Origin: Hymenobacter perfusus
Lineage (GTDB): Bacteria; Bacteroidota; Bacteroidia; Cytophagales; Hymenobacteraceae
Assembly (NCBI RefSeq): GCF_003944765.1
Contig: NZ_RWIU01000002.1
Location: 62,001-126,000, forward strand
Direction of reading: 5' to 3'
Length of the DNA stretch: 64,000 nt
The notes beneath the pieces were generated by a model, which ran no database searches, was not told the origin of the DNA, and worked only from the letters and a program-made list of their open reading frames with translations. Positions 1-8,145 of the stretch are shown here, piece by piece; position 1 is the first letter of the stretch; every line of letters starts with the position of its first letter. The translations under genes and the position numbers were made by a program.

Positions 1-1017
1 ATCCCGGTTCGGGAATAACTTCTGATACTCCGGATTCACAAACTCGTAGCGGTGCTCCGGCCCCCGCAGAATGCAGATGAGGGCCGGCGTGTGCATAAAC
101 AGGTTGTAAAACGTCTCGCGCTGCTGCTGCATCTGCCGGAACGTTTCGTAGGCCTGGTCGGAAAGCGCGGCCTGCTGCTCGTTCTGTTCCAGCAGCTCCT
201 CCACCATCAGCTTCTGGTCATGGATATCGGTACCGCAGCCCACCCACATCAGCAGCTGGCCATCGGGGGCGAAGCGGGGCAAAGCGCGCACCAGCACCCA
301 TCGGAACTGGCCGTTGTGGCGGCGCAGGCGGTATTCCGTCTGCAGTTCGGAGCCCTCCAGGCGCGCCTTTGCCCAAAATTTTTCTACCGTGGCAATATCA
401 TCCGGATGAATATCCTGCGTCCAGTTCCAGCCGACGGTATCGACTAGGGAGCGGCCGGTGAACTCCAGCCAGCGGGTGTTGAAGTAGTCGGTGGAGCCAT
501 CGGGGCGGTTGGTCCAGACCATCACGGGCAGGGCCTCCAGGATAAAGCGGGTGCGTTCCTGCTGCTCGTCCAGCTCCCGCTGCATCTGCTGGCTGCGCAA
601 CTCGGCCAGGTGCCGTTCCGTCACGTTCTGGGTACGCTGCAGAATAAACTGCAACTGGCCCTGCTCATCCAGAATGGGGTAGTGGGTGGCTTCCCAGTAC
701 ATTTCCTCCAGGCCGCCGCCCTGTTCCTCCGACCGCGCCAAATCATACCGGATCAGCGGCATGGTATGCGGCTCCAGATAACGGCGCACGTGCTCATGCG
801 ACTCGCGCATAATGTGCGCCGAGGCCTCATTGGTCGCCGGGTAGGCTTCAAATAAAGGCCGGCCTACTACGTCTGCCCGGTTCTTCAATGATGCCGCCGC
901 GTGCCCATCCGTATTGTCCACAATCGTGGCATCGGCATCGGGGGCCATCAGCAGGAAATTATCGGGCAGGGAGTGAAACAGATGCTGATAATCGACTGAA
1001 AAAGCGTGGGCAGGCAT
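1..1017 (-). CDS. Multi-PAS-domain sensory protein, C-terminal part missing
   Basis: The open frame runs off the window edge, so only the first 339 residues are visible. It starts at ATG 1017 (MPAHAFSVDYQHLF). Residues about 8-135 form a first PAS-like domain, and residues about 155-275 a PAS_3-type domain with HPDD and the strand RLRRHNGQFRWVLVRA. A short coiled stretch (275-300) leads into a third PAS beginning FYNLFMHTPALICIL. No signal peptide or membrane segment is visible, so the protein is probably cytoplasmic. Family knowledge: multi-PAS proteins of this kind usually end in a histidine kinase, but that part is outside the window. Nothing upstream suggests an operon. Confidence 0.85.
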   Translation of the reverse strand, partial: MPAHAFSVDYQHLFHSLPDNFLLMAPDADATIVDNTDGHAAASLKNRADVVGRPLFEAYPATNEASAHIMRESHEHVRRYLEPHTMPLIRYDLARSEEQGGGLEEMYWEATHYPILDEQGQLQFILQRTQNVTERHLAELRSQQMQRELDEQQERTRFILEALPVMVWTNRPDGSTDYFNTRWLEFTGRSLVDTVGWNWTQDIHPDDIATVEKFWAKARLEGSELQTEYRLRRHNGQFRWVLVRALPRFAPDGQLLMWVGCGTDIHDQKLMVEELLEQNEQQAALSDQAYETFRQMQQQRETFYNLFMHTPALICILRGPEHRYEFVNPEYQKLFPNRD

Positions 1018-1206
1018 ACGAAACAGGAAAGCAGAAAACGAAAGAAAAACGGTTGACTAAAGGGAATTCAGGGAGAAGGAAGTTCTTCAGTCACCTGAAT
1101 TTCCGGCAGGCTTTGCGAAAGGACAGTGTTCCGGCCTAACGTAAGCAGCAACAAGCGCGTTGCCTGAAACGGGCGGCAACCGGGGTGTTATGCCGCGGCA
1201 GGTGGC

Positions 1207-1656
1207 TCAGGCCCGCACCATGTGAATGTGCGGAATATCGTCTTCCAGATACCCGGCTCCCACCTGCCGGAAGCCGAAGCTCTCGTAAAAAGCCTGGAGG
1301 TACAGCTGCGCGCCAATCTGGATGGGTTGCTCGCCAAACAGCCGGCCCACGGCGGCAATGGACTGGTGGAGTAGCTCCCGGCCCAGGCCGTAGCGTCGGA
1401 ACCGGGGGCTTACTACTACCCGCCCAATGCTGGCCTCGGGGTAGCTGATGCCGGCCTCGAACAGGCGCGTGTATGCTGCCAGCTCGCCGGTAGGCGCGTA
1501 GCCCAGTAAGTGCCAGGCCAGCTGGTCCTGGCCGTCGATATCCTGGAAGGCACAGGTTTGTTCCACCACAAATACTTCGGAGCGCAGTTGCAGCAGAGCG
1601 TACAGTTCCGGCGTGGTAAGGTCCGGGAAGGGTTTCAGAATCCAGGTCAGGGTCAT
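1207..1656 (-). CDS. elaA: GNAT family N-acetyltransferase, ElaA type
   Basis: 149 residues, the usual size of ElaA. The N-terminal half contains LYALLQLRSEVFVVEQ followed by DIDGQDQLAWHLLGY, the hallmark of the ElaA branch. The acetyl-CoA motif lies near residues 80-95 (GRVVVSPRFRRYGLGREL). It is expected to transfer an acetyl group from acetyl-CoA to an unknown acceptor in the cytoplasm. ATG at 1656 is the first in-frame methionine with a good N-terminus. It is monocistronic between the PAS gene and a divergent gene. The substrate cannot be inferred. Confidence 0.88.
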   Translation of the reverse strand: MTLTWILKPFPDLTTPELYALLQLRSEVFVVEQTCAFQDIDGQDQLAWHLLGYAPTGELAAYTRLFEAGISYPEASIGRVVVSPRFRRYGLGRELLHQSIAAVGRLFGEQPIQIGAQLYLQAFYESFGFRQVGAGYLEDDIPHIHMVRA

Positions 1657-1804
1657 GCCGGGCGAAAAAGGGTTCGGTCAGAAGCCGAAGTAATGAAGTA
1701 ATAAAGAAGTACAGGCTTCCTGCCTGCGCGCTGCAAGGTACGGCTTGCCAAAATTCGGTACTCTGGCCGCTGGCGTGTAGTTTCGTGACCATTGCTAGCT
1801 GGTC

Positions 1805-2236
1805 ATGCTTCCTCCCCGCGCTACCCTGCCTGCCACCCGGAGTACCTGCCGAAGCCGGGGCCTGTACGTGGTCCTGGCGGGCGGAACCGTCCTGCTGGGG
1901 CTGGCGTCGCGCCGGTTTGGCCCGTGGCTGCCGGCCTTCGTGGCCGCGTACGCCGGGGATGCGCTGTGGGCACTGCTGGTGTTCTGGCTGGTAGGATGGG
2001 GGCGGCCCCGCTGGAGCAGCCGCCGGGTAGCGGCATGGGCCCTGGGCTTCGCGGTGCTCATTGAAATCAGCCAGTTGTGGCAGCCGCCCTGGCTGCTGGC
2101 CGTGCGCGGCACGATGCTGGGGGGGCTAGTGCTGGGCCACGGGTTTCTCTGGAGTGACCTGCTGTGTTACGCCGCCGGTGTGGCTACCGGCTACGTGGTG
2201 GAGCGCGTGGCGGGCTGCCAGCACGTACGGGCTTAG
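1805..2236 (+). CDS. DUF2809 family membrane protein
   Basis: 143 residues with about four hydrophobic segments. Typical DUF2809 signatures are GLASRRFG near residue 35, AFVAAYAGDALWALLVF near 46-62, EISQLWQPPWL near 90 and GFLWSDLLCYAAGV near 118. These are small integral inner-membrane proteins of unknown function, often annotated from the Bacillus YjgA/YoaI type. Start at ATG 1805. Its stop codon overlaps the stop of the convergent downstream gene (2233-2236), so there is no room for a terminator between them. Confidence 0.85.
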   Translation: MLPPRATLPATRSTCRSRGLYVVLAGGTVLLGLASRRFGPWLPAFVAAYAGDALWALLVFWLVGWGRPRWSSRRVAAWALGFAVLIEISQLWQPPWLLAVRGTMLGGLVLGHGFLWSDLLCYAAGVATGYVVERVAGCQHVRA

Positions 2237-2709
2237 GCGCGCAGCCACCGGTGCATGCGGGGGAAATCAGCGGCCGAAGTCAATCCCATCCATGCCAGTA
2301 GCGGCAGGCCCAGGTACTGGCCACTGTCGAACAGCTCTGTCAGCCACTCGCTCTGGCCTTTGTAGCCGGCCGGATGAAACACCACGTTCGTCGGTAGGCC
2401 CAGCGCCCAGCCGGCGGCGTAGCTCCAGGCCAGCACGGCCAGTTCCTCGCCTTCTTTCTCGGGGTGGTTTTCGGTGATGTTGCCGCCCACGGTCGGCCGC
2501 TCGGCGGCCGGCGTAACCGCCAAGTGGCCCGCCTCGTGCAGAATGTCGCCGGGATACAGCAGCCGTTCCCGGTCGACCACCAGCTGGCCCCGCGCGATGA
2601 GCAGGCCTGGCAGGAAGGTGGGCTGCACCAGGGAAGCCTCGTGCACCGTGAGGCCAAGGCCGCGCACAAATTCGATGAGCGTATCGGTCTGGGTAGTTAT
2701 CGGAGACAT
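2233..2709 (-). CDS. Uncharacterised protein with HEAGH motif
   Basis: 158 residues from ATG 2709 (MSPITTQTDTLIEF); a longer reading to 2754 begins at a weaker start. I do not recognise a named family. Residues around 62-66 read ILHEAGHLA, which resembles the HExxH zinc site of metallopeptidases. A hydrophobic stretch AWSYAAGWALGLP and a C-terminal HRWLRA follow. A third zinc ligand such as a glutamate downstream could not be assigned, so protease activity is only a possibility. It is convergent with the DUF2809 gene and divergent from the sensor kinase gene at 2942. Confidence 0.75.
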   Translation of the reverse strand: MSPITTQTDTLIEFVRGLGLTVHEASLVQPTFLPGLLIARGQLVVDRERLLYPGDILHEAGHLAVTPAAERPTVGGNITENHPEKEGEELAVLAWSYAAGWALGLPTNVVFHPAGYKGQSEWLTELFDSGQYLGLPLLAWMGLTSAADFPRMHRWLRA

Positions 2710-2885
2710 AAAATCTGTGCGTGTAGATAAGCGGGAGCTTTCGGTAGAGCCCAAATATAGGATTCTGCCGCCGCGCCGGGGCAGCAGATGTTACCTTATT
2801 CAGGGCTTATTCAGCCGAAACCAGTGGTAGTGGTGCCAGGGCAGCGGTTACGGAAACTGCTCCGCAGAATCAGGCTTTTTTGTTG

Positions 2886-2893
2886 GATATTTG
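2886..2893 (+). promoter_or_regulatory. Possible -7 element of the sensor kinase gene
   Basis: GATATTTG differs at one base from the Bacteroidota -7 consensus TAnnTTTG. If it is used, transcription would start near 2900. That makes the TTG at 2891 unusable and favours TTG 2942 or GTG 2975 as translation start. No clear -33 TTTG is visible at the right distance. Confidence 0.35.
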
Positions 2894-2941
2894 CAGACTG
2901 TTCAGCTTCACAAACTGACTGAGAGCGTACCACATAGTCCT

Positions 2942-4933
2942 TTGGCCAGACCAGTAATTTCTTCTCTGCTACCTGTGCTCAGCCGCCTGGCGGTGCTGCT
3001 GCTGCTGTTGCTGCCCCGGCTGGCTTCCGCTCAGGCACCCGGGCCGCGCTGGCATTCGGCCCTCGACAGCCTACAGGCCCTGGAGCGGCTGCCCCAGTCC
3101 GACAGCAGCCGGGTGCAGCTGCTGTGCCGCATCAGCGACCAGCTGTGGGCTTCCGATACGGAGGCCGCCGCCGCGTACTCGCGGCGGGCGCTGGCGCTGG
3201 CCCGGCGCACTCATAATCGGGCGGGCGAAGGGGCCGCGCTCAACCGTTTAGGCGCAGCGTTGCGGGAAAGTAATTTGGCCCGAGCACTGGAGCTGTTTCA
3301 GGAGTCGTGGCGGCTGGGCCGGGAACTGCGCGATACCACGCTGCAAGCCCAGAACCTGCGCAGCATCGGCATTATCTACGTGTATTTGCGCGACCGGCAG
3401 CTGGGGCTGTCATATTACTTTGAGGGCCTGCGGCTGGATAGCCTGCTGGGCGATGAGCGCCGGATTGCCGTGGACCTGAGCAATATCGGGCTGGCCTATG
3501 ATCTGTACGACGAGCTGGACTCGGCCGCCTATTACCAGCAGCGGGCCTACCAGCTGGCCCAGCGGCTGCACGCTTCCACCAACTACATCCTGTACGGGCT
3601 GGGCAACGTGGCCCGCAAGCAGGGCCGTTTCGCGGAGGCCCGGGACTACTACCGCCGCAGCGTGGCCGAGTCGAAGCGGCGGCGGCACCTGCGCAGCCTC
3701 AACTTCTCCTACCTCGGGCTGGCCGCCCTCTACCAGCAGCAACACCAGCCCGATTCCAGCATTCACTACGCCCGGCTCGGGGCCCAGGCGGCCCGGCAGA
3801 ACGGGTTTCTGCGCGGGGTGCTCAATGCCAGCGTGCTGCTGACGCAGGATTTCGCCCAGCGCGGCCAGCTGGACAGCGCCTTCCGGTACCAGAAGCTGCT
3901 GGTGACCATGAAGGACACGTTGTTCGGGCAGGAGAAGGTGATGCGTCTGCAGAACGTGGACTACCTGGAGCGGCAGCGCGCCCAGGAAGCCGTGGCCGCC
4001 CAGCAGGCCATCCACAACCGCTACCAGACCTACGGCCTGCTGGCGGGCCTGGCAGTGCTGGGGCTGCTGCTGGCTCTGCGGCTGCGTCACGGCCGGCGGA
4101 TGCAGCGTACCAACGCCGCCTTGCAGGCCTCCCTAGCCGACCTCAAACAGGCCCAGCTGATGCTGGTGCAGCGCGAGAAAATGGCCTTCCTGGGCGAAAT
4201 GACGGCCGGCGTGGCCCACGAGCTGCAAAACCCGCTCAGCTTCGTGAAGCGGTTTGCCGAAGTCAGCACGGAGCTGGTGGACGAAATCAACGGGGCCCAG
4301 CAACTGGCCCGCGACGGCAACCTGGAGCGCGACATCCTCGATGGGCTCAAGCAGAACCTGCTCAACATCAGTCAGCACGGGCAGCGGGCCACGGCCATCA
4401 TTAAGGGCATGCTGGAACACGCCCGCACCGGCCAGGCCCCGCGTGCCCTAACCGACCTCAACGAGCTGGCCCGGGAGCAGCTGGAACTGGCCTACGCGGG
4501 CATGCAGCAGCAGTTTCCGGGCTTCGCGGCCGAGGTGCGAACGGAGCTGGAACCCGCCCTGCCCGCCGTGTCGGTGGTAGCGCAGGACCTGGGCCGGGTG
4601 CTGCTCAACCTCTGCACCAACGCCTTATACGCCGTGCGCCAGCGCCAGCAGCGCGCCGAAGTGGGCTATAAGCCCACCGTAACCATCGGCAGCCACCGCC
4701 TGCCCGACGGCCGCCTGCGCCTGTGGGTGCGCGACAATGGCCCCGGCATTGCGTCCGAGGTATTGCCCCGCATCTTCGAGCCGTTTTTCACTACCAAGCC
4801 CGTGGGCGAGGGCACCGGCCTCGGCCTGTCGCTCAGCCACGATATTGTGGTGAACGGCCACGGCGGCCGGCTGGAGGTCACGTCGCAGCCCGGCGAAGGC
4901 ACCGAGTTCCGGCTGACGCTGCCGGCCAGCTGA
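2942..4933 (+). CDS. TPR-containing sensor histidine kinase
   Basis: A membrane-anchored two-component sensor. There is no ATG near the 5' end: TTG 2942 and GTG 2975 both give a signal peptide (LSRLAVLLLLLLPRLASAQ), and TTG 2942 is taken here. About 330 residues of tetratricopeptide-like helices form the periplasmic part. One membrane span (YGLLAGLAVLGLLLALRLR) and a short coiled coil follow. The kinase core has H-box GVAHELQNPLSF (His near 426), N-box NLCTNALYAV, G1 DNGPGI, F-box FEPFFTTK and G2 GTGLGLSLS. No response regulator is adjacent, so it is an orphan kinase whose partner is unknown. The start is uncertain, the family call is firm. Confidence 0.9.
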   Translation: MARPVISSLLPVLSRLAVLLLLLLPRLASAQAPGPRWHSALDSLQALERLPQSDSSRVQLLCRISDQLWASDTEAAAAYSRRALALARRTHNRAGEGAALNRLGAALRESNLARALELFQESWRLGRELRDTTLQAQNLRSIGIIYVYLRDRQLGLSYYFEGLRLDSLLGDERRIAVDLSNIGLAYDLYDELDSAAYYQQRAYQLAQRLHASTNYILYGLGNVARKQGRFAEARDYYRRSVAESKRRRHLRSLNFSYLGLAALYQQQHQPDSSIHYARLGAQAARQNGFLRGVLNASVLLTQDFAQRGQLDSAFRYQKLLVTMKDTLFGQEKVMRLQNVDYLERQRAQEAVAAQQAIHNRYQTYGLLAGLAVLGLLLALRLRHGRRMQRTNAALQASLADLKQAQLMLVQREKMAFLGEMTAGVAHELQNPLSFVKRFAEVSTELVDEINGAQQLARDGNLERDILDGLKQNLLNISQHGQRATAIIKGMLEHARTGQAPRALTDLNELAREQLELAYAGMQQQFPGFAAEVRTELEPALPAVSVVAQDLGRVLLNLCTNALYAVRQRQQRAEVGYKPTVTIGSHRLPDGRLRLWVRDNGPGIASEVLPRIFEPFFTTKPVGEGTGLGLSLSHDIVVNGHGGRLEVTSQPGEGTEFRLTLPAS

Positions 4934-5029
4934 TGATGCGTCTATGTAGCGAGAGTTGATATTGCGCAGCAGTCTGATACAGAATCGACAAGCAAGCAGA
5001 CTGAAAAAGACACCCAACAAACGTATACT

Positions 5030-5362
5030 ATGCAGGCAAAAAAGCTTCCGAAGGACTTTGCGTATCTGACAGATATGTATGAGGATGATTACTTTCCTGC
5101 GTTTCTGGTCGATAAGATTAAAGCCGCAATTGAAGATGTAGTCGGCTTCCTGGAACAGGGAAATTCATCCAACGCGGAAATTCAGGCTGCACTCGACAAA
5201 ATGACCTTGAAGATTAATCATCTCCAGGAGGAATTTGAAGAAAATGACAGCGAATTAGAAACGGAGGCTAGGGAATCTATTGGAGCAACGATAGACGAGA
5301 TTCTACGCTTTTTCGATGTTGATATCGATGGCGAAGAAGCGCTGAGAGAACGGGAATGGTAA
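5030..5362 (+). CDS. DUF5713-like small acidic protein
   Basis: 110 residues, strongly acidic and helical. The motif LTDMYEDDYFPAFLVDKIK near residues 12-30 resembles DUF5713 proteins, which have no known function. Base composition is visibly lower in G+C than the flanking genes, with AT-rich codons such as GAT, GAA and TTT, so recent acquisition is possible. ATG 5030 is preceded by an A-rich stretch typical of Bacteroidota leaders. No partner gene is apparent: the kinase upstream ends 96 bases earlier, and the operator block of the TonB receptor follows. Confidence 0.75.
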   Translation: MQAKKLPKDFAYLTDMYEDDYFPAFLVDKIKAAIEDVVGFLEQGNSSNAEIQAALDKMTLKINHLQEEFEENDSELETEARESIGATIDEILRFFDVDIDGEEALREREW

Positions 5363-5402
5363 AGCTGCTGACGGGATGGTATCCGTTTCTGGCAGCTTGA
5401 AG

Positions 5403-5473
5403 ACGCTTCATCCACCGAATCCGACGCTTCGGTAACGGCGAGTTTCAGCGGCGGCAGTAAGAGCCCACTTTCG
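5403..5473 (+). promoter_or_regulatory. Putative LytTR-type operator and promoter of TonB receptor gene
   Basis: ACGCTTC occurs at 5403-5409 and again at 5424-5430, exactly 21 bases apart. TTTC at 5443-5446 is followed after 19 bases by CACTTTCG at 5466-5473, a degenerate match to TTTG-N19-TAnnTTTG. The same arrangement with identical spacings occurs at 8045-8115. LytTR regulators are known to bind paired direct repeats about two helical turns apart just upstream of weak promoters. The link to the LytTR genes at 10147 and 11568 is inference. Confidence 0.5.
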
Positions 5474-5496
5474 GGCATCACTTCGCTGCTGCTGCT

Positions 5497-7698
5497 ATGA
5501 AACGCCTCCTCTACCTGTTCCTTTTCCTGCTGGCTGGCCTCCCCGCGCAGGCCCAGACCACCACTGTCACCACCCTCAGCGGCACCGTGCGCGACGCGGC
5601 GGGCCAGCCGCTGCCGGGCGTGAACGTGTTCCTCAAAACCACCTTCGACGGGGCCAGTACTGACTCGGTAGGCCGGTTCCGGTTCGCTACGGAAGCAGTG
5701 GGGCACTATACGTTGCAGGCCAGTCTGCTGGGCTTTGTTACCACGGAGCGGGCCGTGGAGCTGACCGGGCAGCCGCTGCCGCTCACGCTCGTGCTCAAGA
5801 GTGAGCCCCACGCGCTGGGCTCGGTGGTGATTACGGCCGGGGCCTTCGAGGCCAGCGACGAGCACCGCAGCGCCGCCCTTAACACCCGCGACGTGCAAAC
5901 CACCGCCGGCGCACTGGCCGATGTGGCGGCGGCCTTCAACACCCTGCCCGGCACCACCCGGGTGGGCGAGGACGGCATGCTGTTCGTGCGGGGTGGGGCG
6001 GCTTCGGAAACCAAAACTTACCTCGACGGGCTGCCCGTGCAGAACCCGTATAACGCCACCGTGGCGGCCGTGCCGGCCCGGGGCCGGTTTGCGCCCACCC
6101 TGTTCAAAGGTACCGTGTTCAGTACCGGCGGCTACTCGGCGCTGTACGGGCAGGCGCTGTCGGGCGTACTGTTGCTGAACTCCACCGATCTGGCCCCCGA
6201 AACCCAGACCGGCCTCTCGGCTACCTCGGTGTTCCTGGGAGCCTCGCGCACCAAGCGGTGGGAGCGGACCTCGTTGGCCGTCACGGCCGATTATACCAAC
6301 CTGACGCCCTACACCGGCCTGCTGCCCCAGAACGTGCGCTGGGACCAGGCCCCGCGCGGGTTGGCTACCTCCGTGGCCCTGCACCACCGCACCGGCCAGG
6401 CCGGCATGCTGAAAGTGTACGGCACCTGGACCAGCCAGCAGTTCCGGATCGGGCAGCCCAGCCCCGAGCCGGTCGGTACCCAGACGGTGGGCCTGCGCAA
6501 CGCCAACGGCTACCTCAACACCACTTTGCGCAGCCCATTGCGCCGGGGCTGGAGTCTGCAGACCGGCTTGGCCCTGAGCCGCGACAACCAGCAGCTGCGG
6601 CCCGATTCGGTGCGGCTGCGTACGCTGGAGCAGGCGGTGGTGGGCCGGGTGGTGCTCATCAACGACTCGGCGGCCACCCGCTGGAACGTGAAGGTGGGGG
6701 CCGAGGTGCTGGCCCAGCAGGTACGGCAGCAGGTGCAGCCCAACGTGGTCGAGGCCACTGTGTACCGCCCCGGTTTCAGCGAAAAGCGGGCGGCGGCCTT
6801 CGTGGAATCCGACTTTCAACTGACGGACCGGCTGGCGGGGCGGGTGGGCGCGCGCACCGAGTACTCGGCGGTGCTGCGCCGCTGGAACGCCGCGCCCCGG
6901 GTGGCCCTGGCGTATCAGACGTTCGAAAATAGCTCGGTTTCGGGGGCGTACGGGCGGTTTTACCAGACCCCCGACAATGCGCTGCTACTGGTGCAGCCCC
7001 GGCTGCGCTTCGAGCAGGCTACCCACGCGGTGCTCACCTACCAGTACACCCACGACCGGCAACTGTTGCAGGTAGAAGCCTACCACAAAACCTACCGCCA
7101 CCTCACCCGCTTCGAGGGCTCGGCCCCGCGCAACCCGCTGGGCTACGACAACGGCGGCAGTGGCTACGCCCGGGGCCTGGACGTGCTGTGGCGCGACCGG
7201 AAAACGGTGAAAAACCTGGAGTACTATATCAGCTACGGCTTCCTGGATACCCGCCGCCAGTACCGCCAGGATCCGGTCGCGGCCGTGCCCACCTTCGCGG
7301 CCCGGCACAATGTGTCGGTGGTTGGGAAATACTGGGTGGGCGGGCTGCACACGCTGCTGGGAGCCACGGCCAGCTACGGCAGCCCCCGCCGCTACCACGA
7401 CCTGAACCAGCCCGAGGCCGGCTATAACCAGGGCCGCCTGCCCAGCTACCAGGAGCTGAGCCTGAACGCCAGCTACATCACCCGCCTGTTCGGCCAGTAC
7501 ACAGTAGTACACGCGGCCGTGAACAACGTGCTGGGCCGCCCGAACGTGTTCGGCTACCGCTACGCCAGCCAGCCCGCCGCCGACGGCCAGTTCAACCGCG
7601 TGGCCATCGGCCCCACCGCGCCGCGCATGGTGTTTCTGGGCGTGTTCATCTCCATCAATAAGAAGTCGCCGGGGGATGTGAACGAGCGGCCGGAGTAG
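5497..7698 (+). CDS. TonB-dependent outer-membrane receptor
   Basis: 733 residues. An N-terminal signal peptide (MKRLLYLFLFLLAGLPAQAQ) is followed by a carboxypeptidase-regulatory-like beta-sandwich (LSGTVRDAAGQPLPGVNVF, about 28-110). Then comes a plug domain (GTTRVGEDGMLFVRGG, SALYGQALSGVLLL, about 125-240) and a long beta-barrel. It should import a substrate across the outer membrane using TonB energy. The substrate is unknown and no SusD partner is next to it. The C-terminus lacks the usual terminal aromatic residue and ends in a polar tail (SPGDVNERPE), a mild oddity. It is the first gene after the paired-repeat operator at 5403. Confidence 0.93.
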   Translation: MKRLLYLFLFLLAGLPAQAQTTTVTTLSGTVRDAAGQPLPGVNVFLKTTFDGASTDSVGRFRFATEAVGHYTLQASLLGFVTTERAVELTGQPLPLTLVLKSEPHALGSVVITAGAFEASDEHRSAALNTRDVQTTAGALADVAAAFNTLPGTTRVGEDGMLFVRGGAASETKTYLDGLPVQNPYNATVAAVPARGRFAPTLFKGTVFSTGGYSALYGQALSGVLLLNSTDLAPETQTGLSATSVFLGASRTKRWERTSLAVTADYTNLTPYTGLLPQNVRWDQAPRGLATSVALHHRTGQAGMLKVYGTWTSQQFRIGQPSPEPVGTQTVGLRNANGYLNTTLRSPLRRGWSLQTGLALSRDNQQLRPDSVRLRTLEQAVVGRVVLINDSAATRWNVKVGAEVLAQQVRQQVQPNVVEATVYRPGFSEKRAAAFVESDFQLTDRLAGRVGARTEYSAVLRRWNAAPRVALAYQTFENSSVSGAYGRFYQTPDNALLLVQPRLRFEQATHAVLTYQYTHDRQLLQVEAYHKTYRHLTRFEGSAPRNPLGYDNGGSGYARGLDVLWRDRKTVKNLEYYISYGFLDTRRQYRQDPVAAVPTFAARHNVSVVGKYWVGGLHTLLGATASYGSPRRYHDLNQPEAGYNQGRLPSYQELSLNASYITRLFGQYTVVHAAVNNVLGRPNVFGYRYASQPAADGQFNRVAIGPTAPRMVFLGVFISINKKSPGDVNERPE

Positions 7699-7868
7699 CG
7701 TTTTTGGTTTTTGGGTGTTGGTTTTTGGTTGGGAGGTCCCGGTCCGGCAGCTGTAAGCTGTCGGGCCGGTTGTCGTATGGTTCATCCGCCCGCCGCCGCA
7801 ACATCAGCAACTGGCAACCGGCCCGACGGCTTGCCGCCGCCGGACCAGTAGTTCCGCCTTCTCATTCA

Positions 7869-7994
7869 TGTGACAACCTATGTCATCCGTGCAGCAGTCG
7901 TTGCCGCCCGCGCAATGCTCTTTGCCACCTGTGTAGCATCCGTTGTCACCCGAACAGTGACCGTTGTCACCCGCGCAATGCCCGTTGTCACCTG
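7869..7994 (+). repeat. 21-bp tandem repeat, six units
   Basis: Six consecutive 21-base units start at 7869, 7890, 7911, 7932, 7953 and 7974. Most share the core CCGTTGTCACCCG, with the first units more diverged. They fill much of the 447-base gap between the TonB receptor and the next gene and stop about 50 bases before its operator block. Read on the minus strand they encode heptapeptides of the type GDNGHCx, but I see no convincing gene there. The rest of 7699-7868 holds nothing recognisable. Confidence 0.8.
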
Positions 7995-8044
7995 TGCGAC
8001 AGGTCACCAAAAACGAAAAGCAAGCAACGGAAAAACAAAATCCA

Positions 8045-8115
8045 ACGCTTCATCCGGGTAATCCGACGCTTCGGTAACGGCGAATTTCGGGGGTGGCGGG
8101 CGGGATGCACCTTTG
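8045..8115 (+). promoter_or_regulatory. Second copy of the putative LytTR operator and promoter
   Basis: ACGCTTC at 8045-8051 and 8066-8072 (period 21), TTTC at 8085-8088 and CACCTTTG at 8108-8115 (spacer 19). About 40 of 45 bases match the block at 5403-5447, and the distance from second repeat to -7 element is 42 bases in both. The duplicated block stands in front of two unrelated genes, which argues for a shared regulatory role rather than gene duplication. Confidence 0.5.
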
Positions 8116-8145
8116 AAGCATCAATCACCACAAACCCCCTTCGCT

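Noticed and set aside
3410-4090. Long antisense frame inside the TPR sensor kinase
   Set aside because: G+C-rich genes leave long open antisense frames. The sense frame has complete kinase motifs, and the antisense one is Gln/His/Leu-rich without structure.
5218-6819. 533-codon antisense frame in the TonB receptor
   Set aside because: Low-complexity Gly/Gln/Arg composition typical of a codon-biased shadow; the sense strand encodes the receptor.
7869-7994. CRISPR array
   Set aside because: The units are contiguous and 21 bases long without conserved repeat plus unique spacer alternation, and no cas gene is present.
7804-8010. Minus-strand protein with GDNGHCx heptads
   Set aside because: It is simply the 21-bp tandem repeat read in a frame that happens to stay open. 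It has no credible start context and overlaps the region upstream of a real promoter.
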